From positions 248,001 to 312,000 of the forward strand of contig BLAL01000087.1 of NCBI GenBank assembly GCA_015698045.1: a DNA stretch of 64,000 nucleotides. The letters are read 5' to 3'. The stretch is from Rhizophagus clarus. Its lineage: Eukaryota; Glomeromycota; Glomeromycetes; Glomerales; Glomeraceae. Below the pieces are notes generated by a model, which worked only from the letters and a program-made list of their open reading frames with translations, searched no databases and had not been told where the DNA came from. Below are positions 1 to 9,930 of the stretch, piece after piece (the stretch's first letter is position 1; each line of letters begins with the position of its first letter). The translations under genes and the position numbers were made by a program.

Positions 1-41
1 TTTTAATTATTTTAAAATCTTTTAATTATAATTAATTATTT

Positions 42-95
<54 letters not shown>

Positions 96-105
96 TATTA
101 CTTAG

Positions 106-1267
106 GTTCATTTATTGTGGAAAAATTGATTTAGCAAACTTACAAACTTTAGAATTATTAGATCTTTTAATGGCAGTAGATGAACTTAATATCCAAACAT
201 TAATCTCTTGTATTCAAGAATATATAATTTATAATCAACATGAATTTTTAGAACAAAATCCTATTGAAATTCTTGAAACCATTTATCAAGATTATCGATA
301 TGATACTTTCTCGGATTTATGGGATTTCTTTCTTGAAACAATTTGTGGTAACCCGGACATAATATTTAATTCTGATAAATTTATTAAATTAAAAACACCT
401 TTATTGGAATTACTTTTAAAGAGGGATGATTTAATGTTGGATGAAATAGTTATATGGGATAACTTGATCAAATGGAGTTTTGCTCAACATCCTTCTATTC
501 AAGAAGATGTTGATAAATGGAATAAGGAAGAAATCGAAATTATGAAAAATACTTTACAAGATTTTATTCCTTTAATTAGATTTTATCAAATATCTTTAGA
601 AGATTTTCATTCAAAAATACACCCTTTCAGAGCGTTGCTACCTGAAGATTTGATTAATAACATACTTGCATTTCATACGGCACCAAATGAAAAACTCAGT
701 AATGATATTCAACCTCCTAGAAATCCAAGATACGGTACAACTATGGTTAATTCACAACATTTTGCTATTTTTTCTAGTTGGATTGAAAAAAATACCGATC
801 CACATTATAATTTCAAACATATTCCTTATAATTTTAATTTAATTTATCGTGCTAGTAGAGATGGCTTTGAAACCGATATATTTCATAAAAAATGTGATTA
901 TAAAGGAGCAACTATAGTTATAATAAAAATGAAAGGATCAGAACAAATTTTTGGTGGGTATAATCCATTTAGTTGGGATTTAAGATGTGATTATAGGACT
1001 ACAAAAGATAGTTTTATATTCACTTTTATAGATAGAAAGGACATAAAAACTGCGAAAGTTGTTTATAGTAATGGTCAATGTTCTATAGGTTGTTATCAAG
1101 GTTATGGGCCAATGTTTGGTTATTATCTTTATTACAAAAATACAAATTGGGTGATTAATAATGAATTTTCAAGAAATTATCCTGATATTAACATTCCGGT
1201 AACAAGTTTAGTAGAAAATATTGATATTGATGATTATGAAGTTTTTCAAGTTATAAAGGAATCATAA
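106..1267 (+). CDS. BTB-BACK-TLDc protein, last exon (5' part outside window)
   Basis: Terminal exon of a BTB/TLDc gene, probably a cullin-3 adaptor-like protein with a C-terminal TLDc domain (role inferred from family). The exon opens after an acceptor ending CTTAG at 105, and translation reads FIYCGKIDLANL, the end of the BTB fold. The first ATG inside it, at 170, is not the true start. A BACK-like region (LLLKRDDLMLDEIVIWDNLIKW) follows, then TLDc from about FNLIYRASRDGF through IFGGYNPFSWD to the end at DYEVFQVIKES. The paralogues at 17020 and 29873 have the same phase-2 intron at this site, splitting an Arg codon, so one upstream exon of about 254 nt is expected outside the window. The intron ends in a long T run followed by an A run (about 46-95). 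The reading frame is intact to the stop. Highly similar to the copy at 29873. Confidence 0.9.
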
Positions 1268-2636
1268 AATATGTTGTAAAATTAAGTCGGATTTTTTTAG
1301 AAATGAGTTTTTAGAGTTGGAAATATTTCAGTAGATCGTTATTTGCAGTCAATCATGAAATGATCTATCTTTTTTATTATTTTATACCACTAATTCTTAG
1401 TCTGTCAGCATGCGAGAATATTTATTTTAATAATCAATGATAACATTCCTCTCATTTTTATTTCCATTAATATTATTAGCTTATTTATAATTATCACGTA
1501 AAGTCCGCCGGTTTGTTCATATACAGAGAATTTTTTTTTTCAGGGATTCAATTGTGCGATTTATATTTAAAAAAATTTTTTAAATTAAAAATATTTTGCA
1601 AAGTTATCATCAATCTTCGTGATCACATGATTTTTTTTACAAATTTTTTATATTATCACGTTATTTAAGGATAATAAATAGAATTTAGTATCATAAATTA
1701 ATAAGTTTCATAAAAACTAAATAAAAAATTATTTTATGGTTTGGATCTGTAAAATAATGGAATTCCTTTAAATAATATGAAATCAAAATTGAACCAAATG
1801 AAAAAATAAGAAATGCAATAAATAATATAAAATTAGAAGCTGATAATTAAGATTGTTATTAATTTTTAAAAAAAATACTATTATGATAGTAGTTTTCATA
1901 TTCGGCAAATTAGACTAGTATGAATAGCTCTAATAACATATTGAAAGACATACTGTATTTTCATTATATTGATCATTTAGGACTCTTAACGACCATTTAA
2001 ATAATTATATTATTACATTTTATCGATTTATTTTAAAAAAGTATTTATTTGATGAGTTTTGGAATGAAAATTACGTATTATTGTTCAAATTATCATTATT
2101 CAAGTAATTTTTGCTTTCATCATTATCTTCTATCATGTTAATTACGTCAATACTTAATAAATACTTCATCTAGTTGATCATATATACAATAAAGTGATTG
2201 AAAGTGAAAAGACTGTAAGCTACGTTCAGCGAAGTAATTGTAGAACAACAAGAACTTCATCCATGTTCTCTCTTCATCTTGACCCAATTCTCATCGAATA
2301 TTCGGATCGGTGTATCCGTAGAGACGATCCAAGAATCAAATTTCAATTCTTTACTTACCATGGTGACATAATTCTCATAATTGCGATGTACTGTATGTTC
2401 GTCAGAATTAATATTTACATCAGATTGTCAAAAGTATTGTTCAAATTGTCTTTCATTTTATACTGGATGCAGATATTATTTAACAACAAACATTATTTTG
2501 GATTTATAGATAATGTAAAAAATGTAAAAATCATTGATAAATATTTTGAACCATCAACTCTATTAATTTTATTTTTTTTTAAAAAAAAAGAATAATCCAA
2601 GACTAGTTAGAGGGATATCATATTCTCAATTACAGG
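1268..2636. other. AT-rich non-coding stretch
   Basis: Intergenic sequence with homopolymer runs and no reading frame I would call a gene. A 133-codon open frame at 2194-2595 starts with GTG, has low-complexity hydrophobic content and no recognisable motif. It probably is chance, or the degraded 5' part of the kinase gene that follows. Confidence 0.6.
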
Positions 2637-2866
2637 CGTAAAAGAAATGACAAAAGGAGGATATGGTACTGTATCATATATAGAGTACCTTAATTAAATC
2701 AAGATGAAACTGTTATTTTAAAGAGACTTGAAAATTCTAAAAATAACTTTAAATTTTTCTTAAATGAGGTAAGCATTTTTAAATAATTTTTTATTGAATT
2801 AATTTAAATCTTTAGTTAATTGAAACTTTAAATTTTATAGTTAAAATCAAATCAACATTATATATA
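2637..2866 (+). pseudogene. Protein kinase gene, 5' remnant (N-lobe)
   Basis: Fragment of a TKL-like protein kinase of the type expanded in Rhizophagus. One frame reads VKEMTKGGYGTVSYIEYLN, matching the glycine-rich loop. A shifted frame then reads QDETVILKRLENSKNNF, with the beta-3 VxLK lysine, followed by FLNE. A GT-AG intron (about 2769-2840, GTAAGC to TTATAG) follows, then a few codons up to the insertion point of the virus-like element at 2867. The in-frame stop and frame change between glycine loop and VILK show the host gene is broken independently of the insertion. The rest of the kinase resumes at 15305. The last six bases (TATATA) are one copy of the target-site duplication. Confidence 0.75.
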
Positions 2867-3188
2867 GAACAAAATGGGGGTTCTAGGACAAGATTTCCGA
2901 ATAGGTATAATTAGTGTAAGCCTCTACTGGCTTATTTCCCGATATACAAAATTTATGTAATCTTTTTTTAACACAAAATTTATTTTCAAGACCAGGAAAC
3001 ATATCGAAATACAATATTGAATTTAAGTTTTAAATCAGGCTGGGGCTCAAATCCTGTTAACATATCTTCTTATCCAAATTTTTAGTTTTCAAGTTAAAGG
3101 AAATAACCATCTTTGTTAACGCGCTGGCCCGATTTTAATCTCAAATAATATAACAAAAAAAGTATGTCATATTGCCTGCCTCTTAGGA

Positions 3189-3235
3189 GAACGCTGAACA
3201 CTGAGGACTGAAGTGTCCGAGTGTGTTCAGCGTTC
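3189..3235. repeat. Hairpin in left TIR
   Basis: A perfect 13-bp inverted repeat, GAACGCTGAACAC and GTGTTCAGCGTTC, encloses a 21-nt centre with its own shorter complementary stretches (GGAC/GTCC). The counterpart in the right TIR (14936-14982) keeps the structure with a mismatch in one arm. Confidence 0.85.
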
Positions 3236-3329
3236 GACCTGTCAAGCATAATTTGCATACCATATTTTTATGTTATACTAGAATTAATTCTAAAGCTGAT
3301 TCATTGATAAAATCAAAGGGTACCCAAAT

Positions 3330-3370
3330 TTTTTTCGTATGACTTAGCAAAGATAAGTCATACGAAAAAA
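3330..3370. repeat. Second hairpin in left TIR, CGTATGACTTA arms
   Basis: A perfect 17-bp stem (TTTTTTCGTATGACTTA and its complement) encloses a 7-nt loop. Partial copies of the arm, AAGTCATAC followed by an A run, recur at about 3488-3505 and more loosely at 3530-3545. The right TIR has the mirror structure at 14800-14840. Confidence 0.85.
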
Positions 3371-3546
3371 TGGATAACAGGAAAAAGTTCTAAATATTAT
3401 TCTAATTTATTCTAGCATACAAATAATTTCACAATACGCAGAAAACCATTCTAGACCCATTTTATTAAGAAAAACATATGGTCAAATAAGTCATACAAAA
3501 AAAAATTACACCTATAAGTCTCACCTCTAAATCATATGAAAAATTG

Positions 3547-3792
3547 CTAACTATTCTGAGTACACCGAGCCTTATCCCGAAGCCTGTTAACATATTGAAT
3601 CACATAGTATCCTTTAACATGCAATGGGCACAGTCCTGAAGTAGAACCAGTAGGCTTACCACATTCACTACAAGGGATGCGTGGCTTAGCCTTCCAATGT
3701 AAATGGCATCCTTCTGGTCGCATGCAGGGGACTCCATGGGTCTTACCAGTATTAAGTAAGTATGGACAGAAATATTCTCCGATCATTTTCAC
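3547..3792 (-). CDS. TIR-encoded 81-aa Cys-rich protein (left copy)
   Basis: Small ORF reading outward toward the element's left end. Its translation is identical to that of the copy in the right TIR. It has a zinc-ribbon-like spacing, CSEC near residue 40 and CPLH near residue 55, plus further Cys residues at about 9, 23 and 29 and a basic C-terminus. A DNA-binding role (for example at the element ends) would fit its position but is inference. I recognise no named family. Confidence 0.6.
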   Translation of the reverse strand: MKMIGEYFCPYLLNTGKTHGVPCMRPEGCHLHWKAKPRIPCSECGKPTGSTSGLCPLHVKGYYVIQYVNRLRDKARCTQNS

Positions 3793-3929
3793 TATATAGG
3801 GAAATAATTAATTAAAGAGAAAAATCTGTAATGGTAATATATTGTCCTGAATATATACCATCACCTAGGGAATTAATTAATTAAATAAAAAATTTGTAAA
3901 GGTATTATATACAAATCAGTATGACAAGA

Positions 3930-5350
3930 AGTGACAAAAAAAATTGAACTTGTGAACGATGTGGAAAAGAGTGTGCAAATCCTAATAAACTTTGTGAGCA
4001 CTTAAATAGAAAGTTTAAATGCAAGCCAATACCTATTCAAACCCCCACCCCACAGGTCAAAAACCAAGGGAGTGCTCCAGTAGTCCATGTCCAAAGAAAG
4101 GATCGAAGAAGGGAGAAATCTGAGCCTATTCAAGCTCCCATTCCGCAAGACAAAAATCAAGAGAATGATCCCAAAACAGGTCCCAGCCAATCAATCCAAG
4201 CAAATAGAGAAGAGCAGGCAGGATCTAGCGAGGTCATTCAAGATAAATTTATTGATAGGCATGCAAGAAAGCCTAGAGAGCATATGAAAACATGGGGTGC
4301 CAGATTGCGCCAAAGATGGTTTGAAGTTACTGGCGAAGAACTTGATTTGCCACTAAACTTAAAAGAATGTCAGCGACTACATCATGAACTATTACAAGCT
4401 GATGATGAGGCTTTCGAGGAAAATATTCCTCAAGAGGCAGGACCTAGTGAAGTTGAGCAACAAGACGCTCAAGAGCAAGACGCAATCCCAAAGGAACCTA
4501 CTCAGAAGGATATTATCTTTAAAGAATGTCCAGTTGGGAGAGATCCAGAAAGACCGCATAGAAATCATTCTTTAATGAGCAAATGGGTGGGCAAAATTCT
4601 CCATCCAGATGACAATCCAACATATACTTTTATTCAACAAATAGCTAAGCCAGAAGAATATAAAAAAATGCCATACATGCCTCAACTTATAGGATTAATT
4701 CGTCCAAAAATAAAGGAAGTTCTTCAAACAGAGCTTCATAAAAAAGATCAAATAAAATCAGCCATAGTAGCATTGTGCCAATATTCAATTGCTAAAAGAA
4801 AGCCAGATGATACAAGCGAACCAACAGAAGTAGAGAAATATCATAGAGGAGATATGCGAGCAATTCTTTTAAAAGAGGATATAGAGGAGCACATAACCAA
4901 AACTATTGGGGAAATAGATGTGCAAATTGAGGGAACATTAAAGAAAGGATCTCGTTATATTCTCAAACAAATTCTTGAAATATCTATTGAGTCATATACA
5001 CTTTGTAGAGCCTTGGAGGGTCTTACATCCCTACTCCCAAGAAATTAGCTAATACAAAGAGTACAATCAATCCAGGTAATCAAGGTCTCATTAATTCAGA
5101 AACAAATAGGCCTTCAGAAAGATGTCTTCAAGGTGCATTGGGTGCATATTTTGCTCATCAGGATGGACATACAGATCATCTGGAACGAATCTTTCGAGCT
5201 AAGAAATACAAGCCCTATTTAGATATTGTTAAGTTAGATGGTATCCCAATGCTCACTCCCATCTGTTCACATATATTTGATAAGATTGAGAAGATGAATC
5301 CAGATATCTCCATCAGTGTCTTGAAGAATCGGCCACCCCAAAAGCTGTAA
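3930..5350 (+). pseudogene. Leader region before the polymerase (C2H2-like finger, acidic linker)
   Basis: Part of the virus-like element. The region opens with a finger-like motif (CERCGKECANPNKLCEHL) and continues through a Pro/Gln/Glu-rich linker into a predicted helical segment of about 250 residues (4284-5048). A further 70-residue piece (5138-5350) reads ALGAYFAHQDGHTDH and VKLDGIPMLTPICSHIFDKI. It lies just upstream of the polymerase and on the same strand, so it probably belongs to the polymerase protein or a partner such as a terminal protein; this is inference. The region looks broken. Confidence 0.5.
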
Positions 5351-5391
5351 TAGCTAGTAAAAACTTTAAAAGAAAACATAAAATTCGATTA

Positions 5392-8184
5392 TTGGCTTTT
5401 ACAGATATTATTAAATTTGAGAATGGAGATAAATACGGGCAAAAGAACCACTTTCTCTGGATCAAAAATCATAGCAAATTAATATATGGGGATACTGCGC
5501 ATAAAGAAAAGAAGTATCTATGTGATGAATGCTTTCAAAGCTGGACTTCTGAAAAAACTCTAGAACGTCATTTAAAATGGTGTCCAGGATTACATGAAAA
5601 TGCACCCCAGAGAGTTGCAATGCTAGTGAAAGGGGTTAATGATTTTGAAGGGTTCAAAAACTATGGTAGGATAATCAATGCCCCATGTGTCATCATAGCT
5701 GATTTCGAGGCTGACAACAAGAAGTGTGATGAAGCATATGGAGGAAGCATGCGAAAACTAGCTGAACAGAAGGCTAATAGTTTCTGCTACCTGGTTCACT
5801 GGATTGACACTGGAGATGTATGGGGTCCATTCCTATACAGAGGAGAAAATGCCACCCAAGAATTTGTTCAAAGAATCGATCAGGAATTGGTCAAAATCAA
5901 TGAGGTCCTAGCTATCAAGCATGAGCGAATTGAGACTAAGGAAGACAAGAAAAGATTTGCTGAAGCTATTAGCTGTTGGATTTGCAAAGGTAAGTTCGAT
6001 ATAGATACAAATGAAATAGAGCGCTTAGAAGATAAAATAACCTATCTTAAAGAGAAGCTAAAAAACTTAAAAAAAGAGTCAGCAGAATATAATGCCATCC
6101 AAACAACTATTGATAAGGCAACTAAAGCTATTGACAGCGAAAAAGCTAAGACTAATAAGGTTTGGGATCATTGCCATATCACAGGTAAGTTTCGTGGATC
6201 AGCTCATAGGGATTGCAATCTCAAACTCCAGATTCAAGCTTGGAAGACCCCAATCCCAGTTATCTTCCACAACTTCTGGGGTTATGATTCTCACTTGGTT
6301 TGTGAATCTGTTGGACGATCAGCTAATGCTCTTCATATCCAAGTCATAGCTGAAACATTTGAGCGATATAAGGCTATGAAAGTAGGTCAGCTCAAATATA
6401 TCGATAGCCAGCAGTTCATGAACAATAGCTTGGCAAATCTCACAAAAAACTTGGGCGACGACCATCCAATTACCAGCCAGCACTTTAAAGTCTTTACTCC
6501 TGGCCAAATTTCCCTAGCAACTCGTAAAGGAATATATTGTTATGACTATATCGATTCTCAAGATAGATTCTTGGAGACTAAACTCCCACCAATTCACGAA
6601 TTTACTACAACTCTAAAAGGGAAGATCTCACAGGAAGACTACCACCATGCACAAAAAGTATGGAAAACATATGGCTGTAAAAATCTAGGTGAGTACCATG
6701 ATCTTTATCTTAAAATTGACGTACTCTCTCTTGCAGATGTCTGGACCCAATTCCGAAAGACATGCATAAAATATTATGAGCTTGATCCAAGCCACTATGT
6801 CTCTGCCCCATCCTTATTCTGGAATGCGATGCTCAAGAAAACTGGGGTTAAGATCGAGCTATTTACAGATATGTCTATGAATGACTTTATCAAAAAGGCC
6901 AAGAGGGGTGGTATATCTAAGGCTTGTAAGCGATATTTCAAAGCCAATAATCCCAAGATGGGTCAGGCATTCAACCCATCCAAATCCACATCATGGATAT
7001 CATATGTAGACGCAAACAATCTTTATGGCTGGGCTATAAGCCAGTTCTTACCTATTGGAAATTATCAATGGAAAGCTAGCCGGGAATACCTTCTAAAAAA
7101 CCCTGCTATGCAAAAGAAATATCTTGAAAAAATTCTTAAGACTAAGGCAAATGCCCCACGCGAATATTTCTTAAATATTAAGTCTCACTTCCCTCTCAAG
7201 ACCCATGATTATTTGAGAGACTTACCCCCAGCCGTGGAGAATGTTGCAGTAGAAAAGAATTGGCTTAGCCCATATAATGAGAAGCTTGTAAATAACTTGG
7301 ATGGAGGACACTTCTCTAAGACGGAAAAGTTAGTCCCCCATCTTGGTCTGAGAAAGGATTATGTCATCCATTACCTAGAGCTCCATTACTATGTAAAATT
7401 AGGCATGGTTGTAGACGAAGTTTCAGAGATCCTTTCTTTTGACCAGACTAACTGGCTCGCCCCATATATTGCATTTAATACTGAGAAACGACAAGGGGCT
7501 AAGAATACCTTTGAAAAAGACTTCTTCAAGCTCATGAATAACTCAGTATATGGTAAGACTATGGAGAATGTTCGCAAATACCAGGATGTCAAGCTCATGA
7601 AAATGAATAATGAGCGAGATGAAAAGACCTTTTTGAAGAAAGTCAGTAGCCCAAGATTCAAGTATGGACATCCGCTTGGAAATACACTGGTAGGAGCACA
7701 TATGGGAAAGGCTAGTGTGACTCTCAATAAACCCATTATTGTTGGGGCATCTGTCTTGGATCTTAGCAAGCTCCATATGTATCAATTCTGGTATGGATAT
7801 GTAAAGGAGAGATATTGTGATAATGCCCAGCTTGGTTATATGGATACAGATTCCTTTATATTCCAAGTCGAGACTGAAGATATCTATAAAGATATGGCTG
7901 AGCATCCAGATCTCTTCGATCTCAATGACACTAAAACTATTGGGCTTTTCAAGGATGAGACTCCAGGTAATATGATCACAGAATCTTTTCACATTCGAGC
8001 CAAGTCTTACCATTATGTCTTAGCCGATAAGTCTATAAGGTCTAAGCATAAGGGGGTTAGTAAGAAGGGTATGGAAGAAATGGCAGAGAACACATATCCC
8101 AAAAGTAAATTCCCATTAACTCAAGTATATCGGGATTGTTTATTCCAGAAAAAGGTATTCTATGCCAAGAATATTGGTTTCTGA
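5392..8184 (+). CDS. Family B DNA polymerase (protein-primed type, DPOL_B_2) with embedded endonuclease VII-like finger
   Basis: Replicative polymerase of the element, about 930 codons long. Visible in order: a C2H2-like finger (LCDECFQSW..LERHLKWC, residues 43-66); exonuclease motif I (IIADFEAD, about 102); an endonuclease VII-like Cys/His module (CWICKGKFD near 195 and VWDHCHITGKFRGSAHRDC near 257) inserted in the exonuclease domain with a helical linker; exonuclease motif II (FHNFWGYDSH, about 291); exonuclease motif III (YHDLYLKIDVLSLADV, about 434); polymerase motif A (YVDANNLYGWA, about 537); motif B (KLMNNSVYGKTMENVR, about 712); and motif C (YMDTDSF, about 815). The motif A and DTDS forms are those of Polinton, adenovirus and linear-plasmid polymerases. 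The element's long TIRs fit protein-primed replication. The start is uncertain; no ATG is well placed. Confidence 0.9.
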   Translation: MAFTDIIKFENGDKYGQKNHFLWIKNHSKLIYGDTAHKEKKYLCDECFQSWTSEKTLERHLKWCPGLHENAPQRVAMLVKGVNDFEGFKNYGRIINAPCVIIADFEADNKKCDEAYGGSMRKLAEQKANSFCYLVHWIDTGDVWGPFLYRGENATQEFVQRIDQELVKINEVLAIKHERIETKEDKKRFAEAISCWICKGKFDIDTNEIERLEDKITYLKEKLKNLKKESAEYNAIQTTIDKATKAIDSEKAKTNKVWDHCHITGKFRGSAHRDCNLKLQIQAWKTPIPVIFHNFWGYDSHLVCESVGRSANALHIQVIAETFERYKAMKVGQLKYIDSQQFMNNSLANLTKNLGDDHPITSQHFKVFTPGQISLATRKGIYCYDYIDSQDRFLETKLPPIHEFTTTLKGKISQEDYHHAQKVWKTYGCKNLGEYHDLYLKIDVLSLADVWTQFRKTCIKYYELDPSHYVSAPSLFWNAMLKKTGVKIELFTDMSMNDFIKKAKRGGISKACKRYFKANNPKMGQAFNPSKSTSWISYVDANNLYGWAISQFLPIGNYQWKASREYLLKNPAMQKKYLEKILKTKANAPREYFLNIKSHFPLKTHDYLRDLPPAVENVAVEKNWLSPYNEKLVNNLDGGHFSKTEKLVPHLGLRKDYVIHYLELHYYVKLGMVVDEVSEILSFDQTNWLAPYIAFNTEKRQGAKNTFEKDFFKLMNNSVYGKTMENVRKYQDVKLMKMNNERDEKTFLKKVSSPRFKYGHPLGNTLVGAHMGKASVTLNKPIIVGASVLDLSKLHMYQFWYGYVKERYCDNAQLGYMDTDSFIFQVETEDIYKDMAEHPDLFDLNDTKTIGLFKDETPGNMITESFHIRAKSYHYVLADKSIRSKHKGVSKKGMEEMAENTYPKSKFPLTQVYRDCLFQKKVFYAKNIGF

Positions 8185-8527
8185 TCAAAGGACCACATAT
8201 TATCTCTGGTCGAGTCTGAGAAAAAGGCACTCTGTCCCATAGATACTAAGCGCTGAATCCTATCAGATGGAATAACTACTTTACCATATTTCCATTGGCG
8301 CATTATGTTTTATAAGAATATGGTAAAAGCTGATATTCCTCATGAACAGGCAGAAAAAAGAGCTATGAGGGCCAAGCTCCCAGAGAAATATCTAAACGAA
8401 TGTGTGTCTCACATATCTAGCCTTCAGACATAAGCTAGATAGTGATGTGTAGTCAGATCACATACATTATTATATTATTTTTTTCTTCTCATTAATTAGA
8501 CTAACTTCTGCAGTACCAAAGGTAAGA

Positions 8528-8752
8528 ATGGAAAGCGATCGCCAAGCCAAAAGGATTCCAGAGGGACTAAGTAAAAAAGATTTATCCAATAATTTACCTA
8601 GCGATCTGGAGGAGCTAACCAAAGTATTTGAGAAAAATTTGGAGAGACTAGAAAACCTTGTAAAATTGTTTAAAAGCGATGTGAATAAAATGTTTGATAT
8701 TTCTGATTTCAGTTTCCCAAGCAGTTCGATTAATGCTAATCTGGAGAAATGA
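8528..8752 (+). CDS. Small helical ORF in element (74 aa)
   Basis: Short charged ORF after the polymerase, with a predicted amphipathic or coiled-coil stretch (LEELTKVFEKNLERLENLVKL). It has no recognised family and may be a chance ORF. It sits before a change of strand in the element. Confidence 0.3.
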   Translation: MESDRQAKRIPEGLSKKDLSNNLPSDLEELTKVFEKNLERLENLVKLFKSDVNKMFDISDFSFPSSSINANLEK

Positions 8753-9234
8753 TCATCATCTCGGAAGAATTGCTGAGCCATGCACTGCGCCTTCGGCCAA
8801 ATTGTGTGACAAAATAAATTTTTTCCCCAAACAAACATGAAAAAAAATGTGAAAGAAGGTCTAGTTGCAATACATTGCCTACCATATAAGTAAATAATAA
8901 CGTTAAAACCATATGTTATGGAGGGCTGAGGGAGTCACAATTTCGAGATCGTCAGGCGTAAGCCAACTATATGTCTTGCAAAGTAGATCTCTATGTGAAA
9001 AGGTATGATGATTTCGTTTCCATGTGCTTTTATAGAACTCTTGGTATCAGACGACAATGTTAATCATATACCTGCTGGCTTTTTATTATTTCACAAGCCC
9101 AGAAACAAATATAAAGTGCAAAAATACAGGTAGAAGTTGAGTCAACCTTCCCGCATAAAATTATGGTACGTATATGTTAAAAGACGTGCTTTTATGCGAG
9201 CAAAGCTTTTCCTCACTATAAACATTGTATTTAG

Positions 9235-9528
9235 GAAAGCACAAACGAAATTACTCTTAACTGTATTATTGTTCCTATTGGTCCACTTTATGGTCTTCAA
9301 CTCGGTAAAGTTATCCCAGTCGTTATAGTTAACAAGAATCAAACAGTTAGCGTACTTGAAGTCGCAATTCAAAACACATTGCGGGCACCATTTAATAATG
9401 TTCGCTTAAAACTTTTTCAAACTCCTGATGAGATGCGTATGCAACCGCAAGACTTGGTTTTCTCTTTTTTTAATATACAACATCGATTAGAGCATTATCA
9501 TATCATTGTTCATCTGTTGCAAGAATAA
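9235..9528 (+). pseudogene. Crinkler (CRN)-like N-terminal ubiquitin-fold fragment
   Basis: An open stretch of about 97 codons reads ITLNCIIVPIGPLYG, then VNKNQTVSVLEVAIQ and FNNVRLKLFQTP. This resembles the N-terminal ubiquitin-like domain of Crinkler-type proteins (an ITLNC start, a KTV..LK.AI-like helix, and an F.NVDA..LKLW-like strand), a family abundant in Rhizophagus. No start codon or C-terminal effector domain is seen, so this is a fossil fragment. It lies inside the virus-like element between the polymerase and the minus-strand genes, so it may be captured cargo. Family call from pattern only. Confidence 0.45.
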
Positions 9529-9670
9529 TTTTGTATCGTGTAGTGCGATAGGCCTAGACATTATGTATCACGGGCAAAGTCCCAAACATTTGTATTTATT
9601 TTTGTATAATATATTAAAAAAAATTTTTCTTGGCAAATGGAATCTCATTCAAGAACTTCAAAAGGCTATA

Positions 9671-9930
9671 TTATACCAAAAATAGCCGAATAGGCACTGT
9701 ATTTTTTTCCTGATTGCTGTCTGAACATTGTTTGATCTGTGATGAAACACTGTCTGAAACACTGTCAGAACACTGTCCGATCTGTGATGAAACACTGTTT
9801 AAACACTTAACTATTTTATAATGCTGTTTTAACCTACAGGGAAAACAGAATTCTTTACCACAATGCATGCATGTATGGCCTGCTAGTTTTTTTTTACAGG
9901 TTCTGGCTCTTTTCCTACAGTAAAAACATT
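9671..9930 (-). CDS. C2H2-like finger ORF in element
   Basis: Minus-strand reading has a finger (CMHCGKEFCFPCRLKQHYKIVKC) followed by a Ser/Gln-rich tail made of short repeats (QCSDSVS-type), which correspond to repeated CAGTGTTT-like DNA blocks at 9715-9810. Function unknown. It resembles the finger that opens the polymerase leader region. An independent small gene or a piece of a larger one are both possible. Confidence 0.4.

Larger units (their letters stand above)
2867..3842 (+). repeat. Left terminal inverted repeat of the virus-like element
   Basis: Reverse complement of 14328-15304 with scattered single differences. The outer end begins GAACAAAATGGGGGTTC. The repeat contains two strong hairpins (3189-3235 and 3330-3370) and an outward-facing 81-aa ORF (3792 down to 3547). 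Similarity stops abruptly at about 3842, after GGTAATATAT. Confidence 0.92.

Noticed and set aside
2194-2595. 133-codon open frame
   Set aside because: Starts with GTG, has low-complexity hydrophobic content, no motif, and ends in an A/T run; not supportable as a gene.
7389-8013. Minus-strand open frames opposite the polymerase
   Set aside because: They are shadows of the well-conserved polymerase frame on the + strand and show no protein motifs.
9137-9372. Overlapping small frames on both strands around the CRN-like fragment
   Set aside because: The frame at 9235-9528 explains the coding signal better; these others have no motif.
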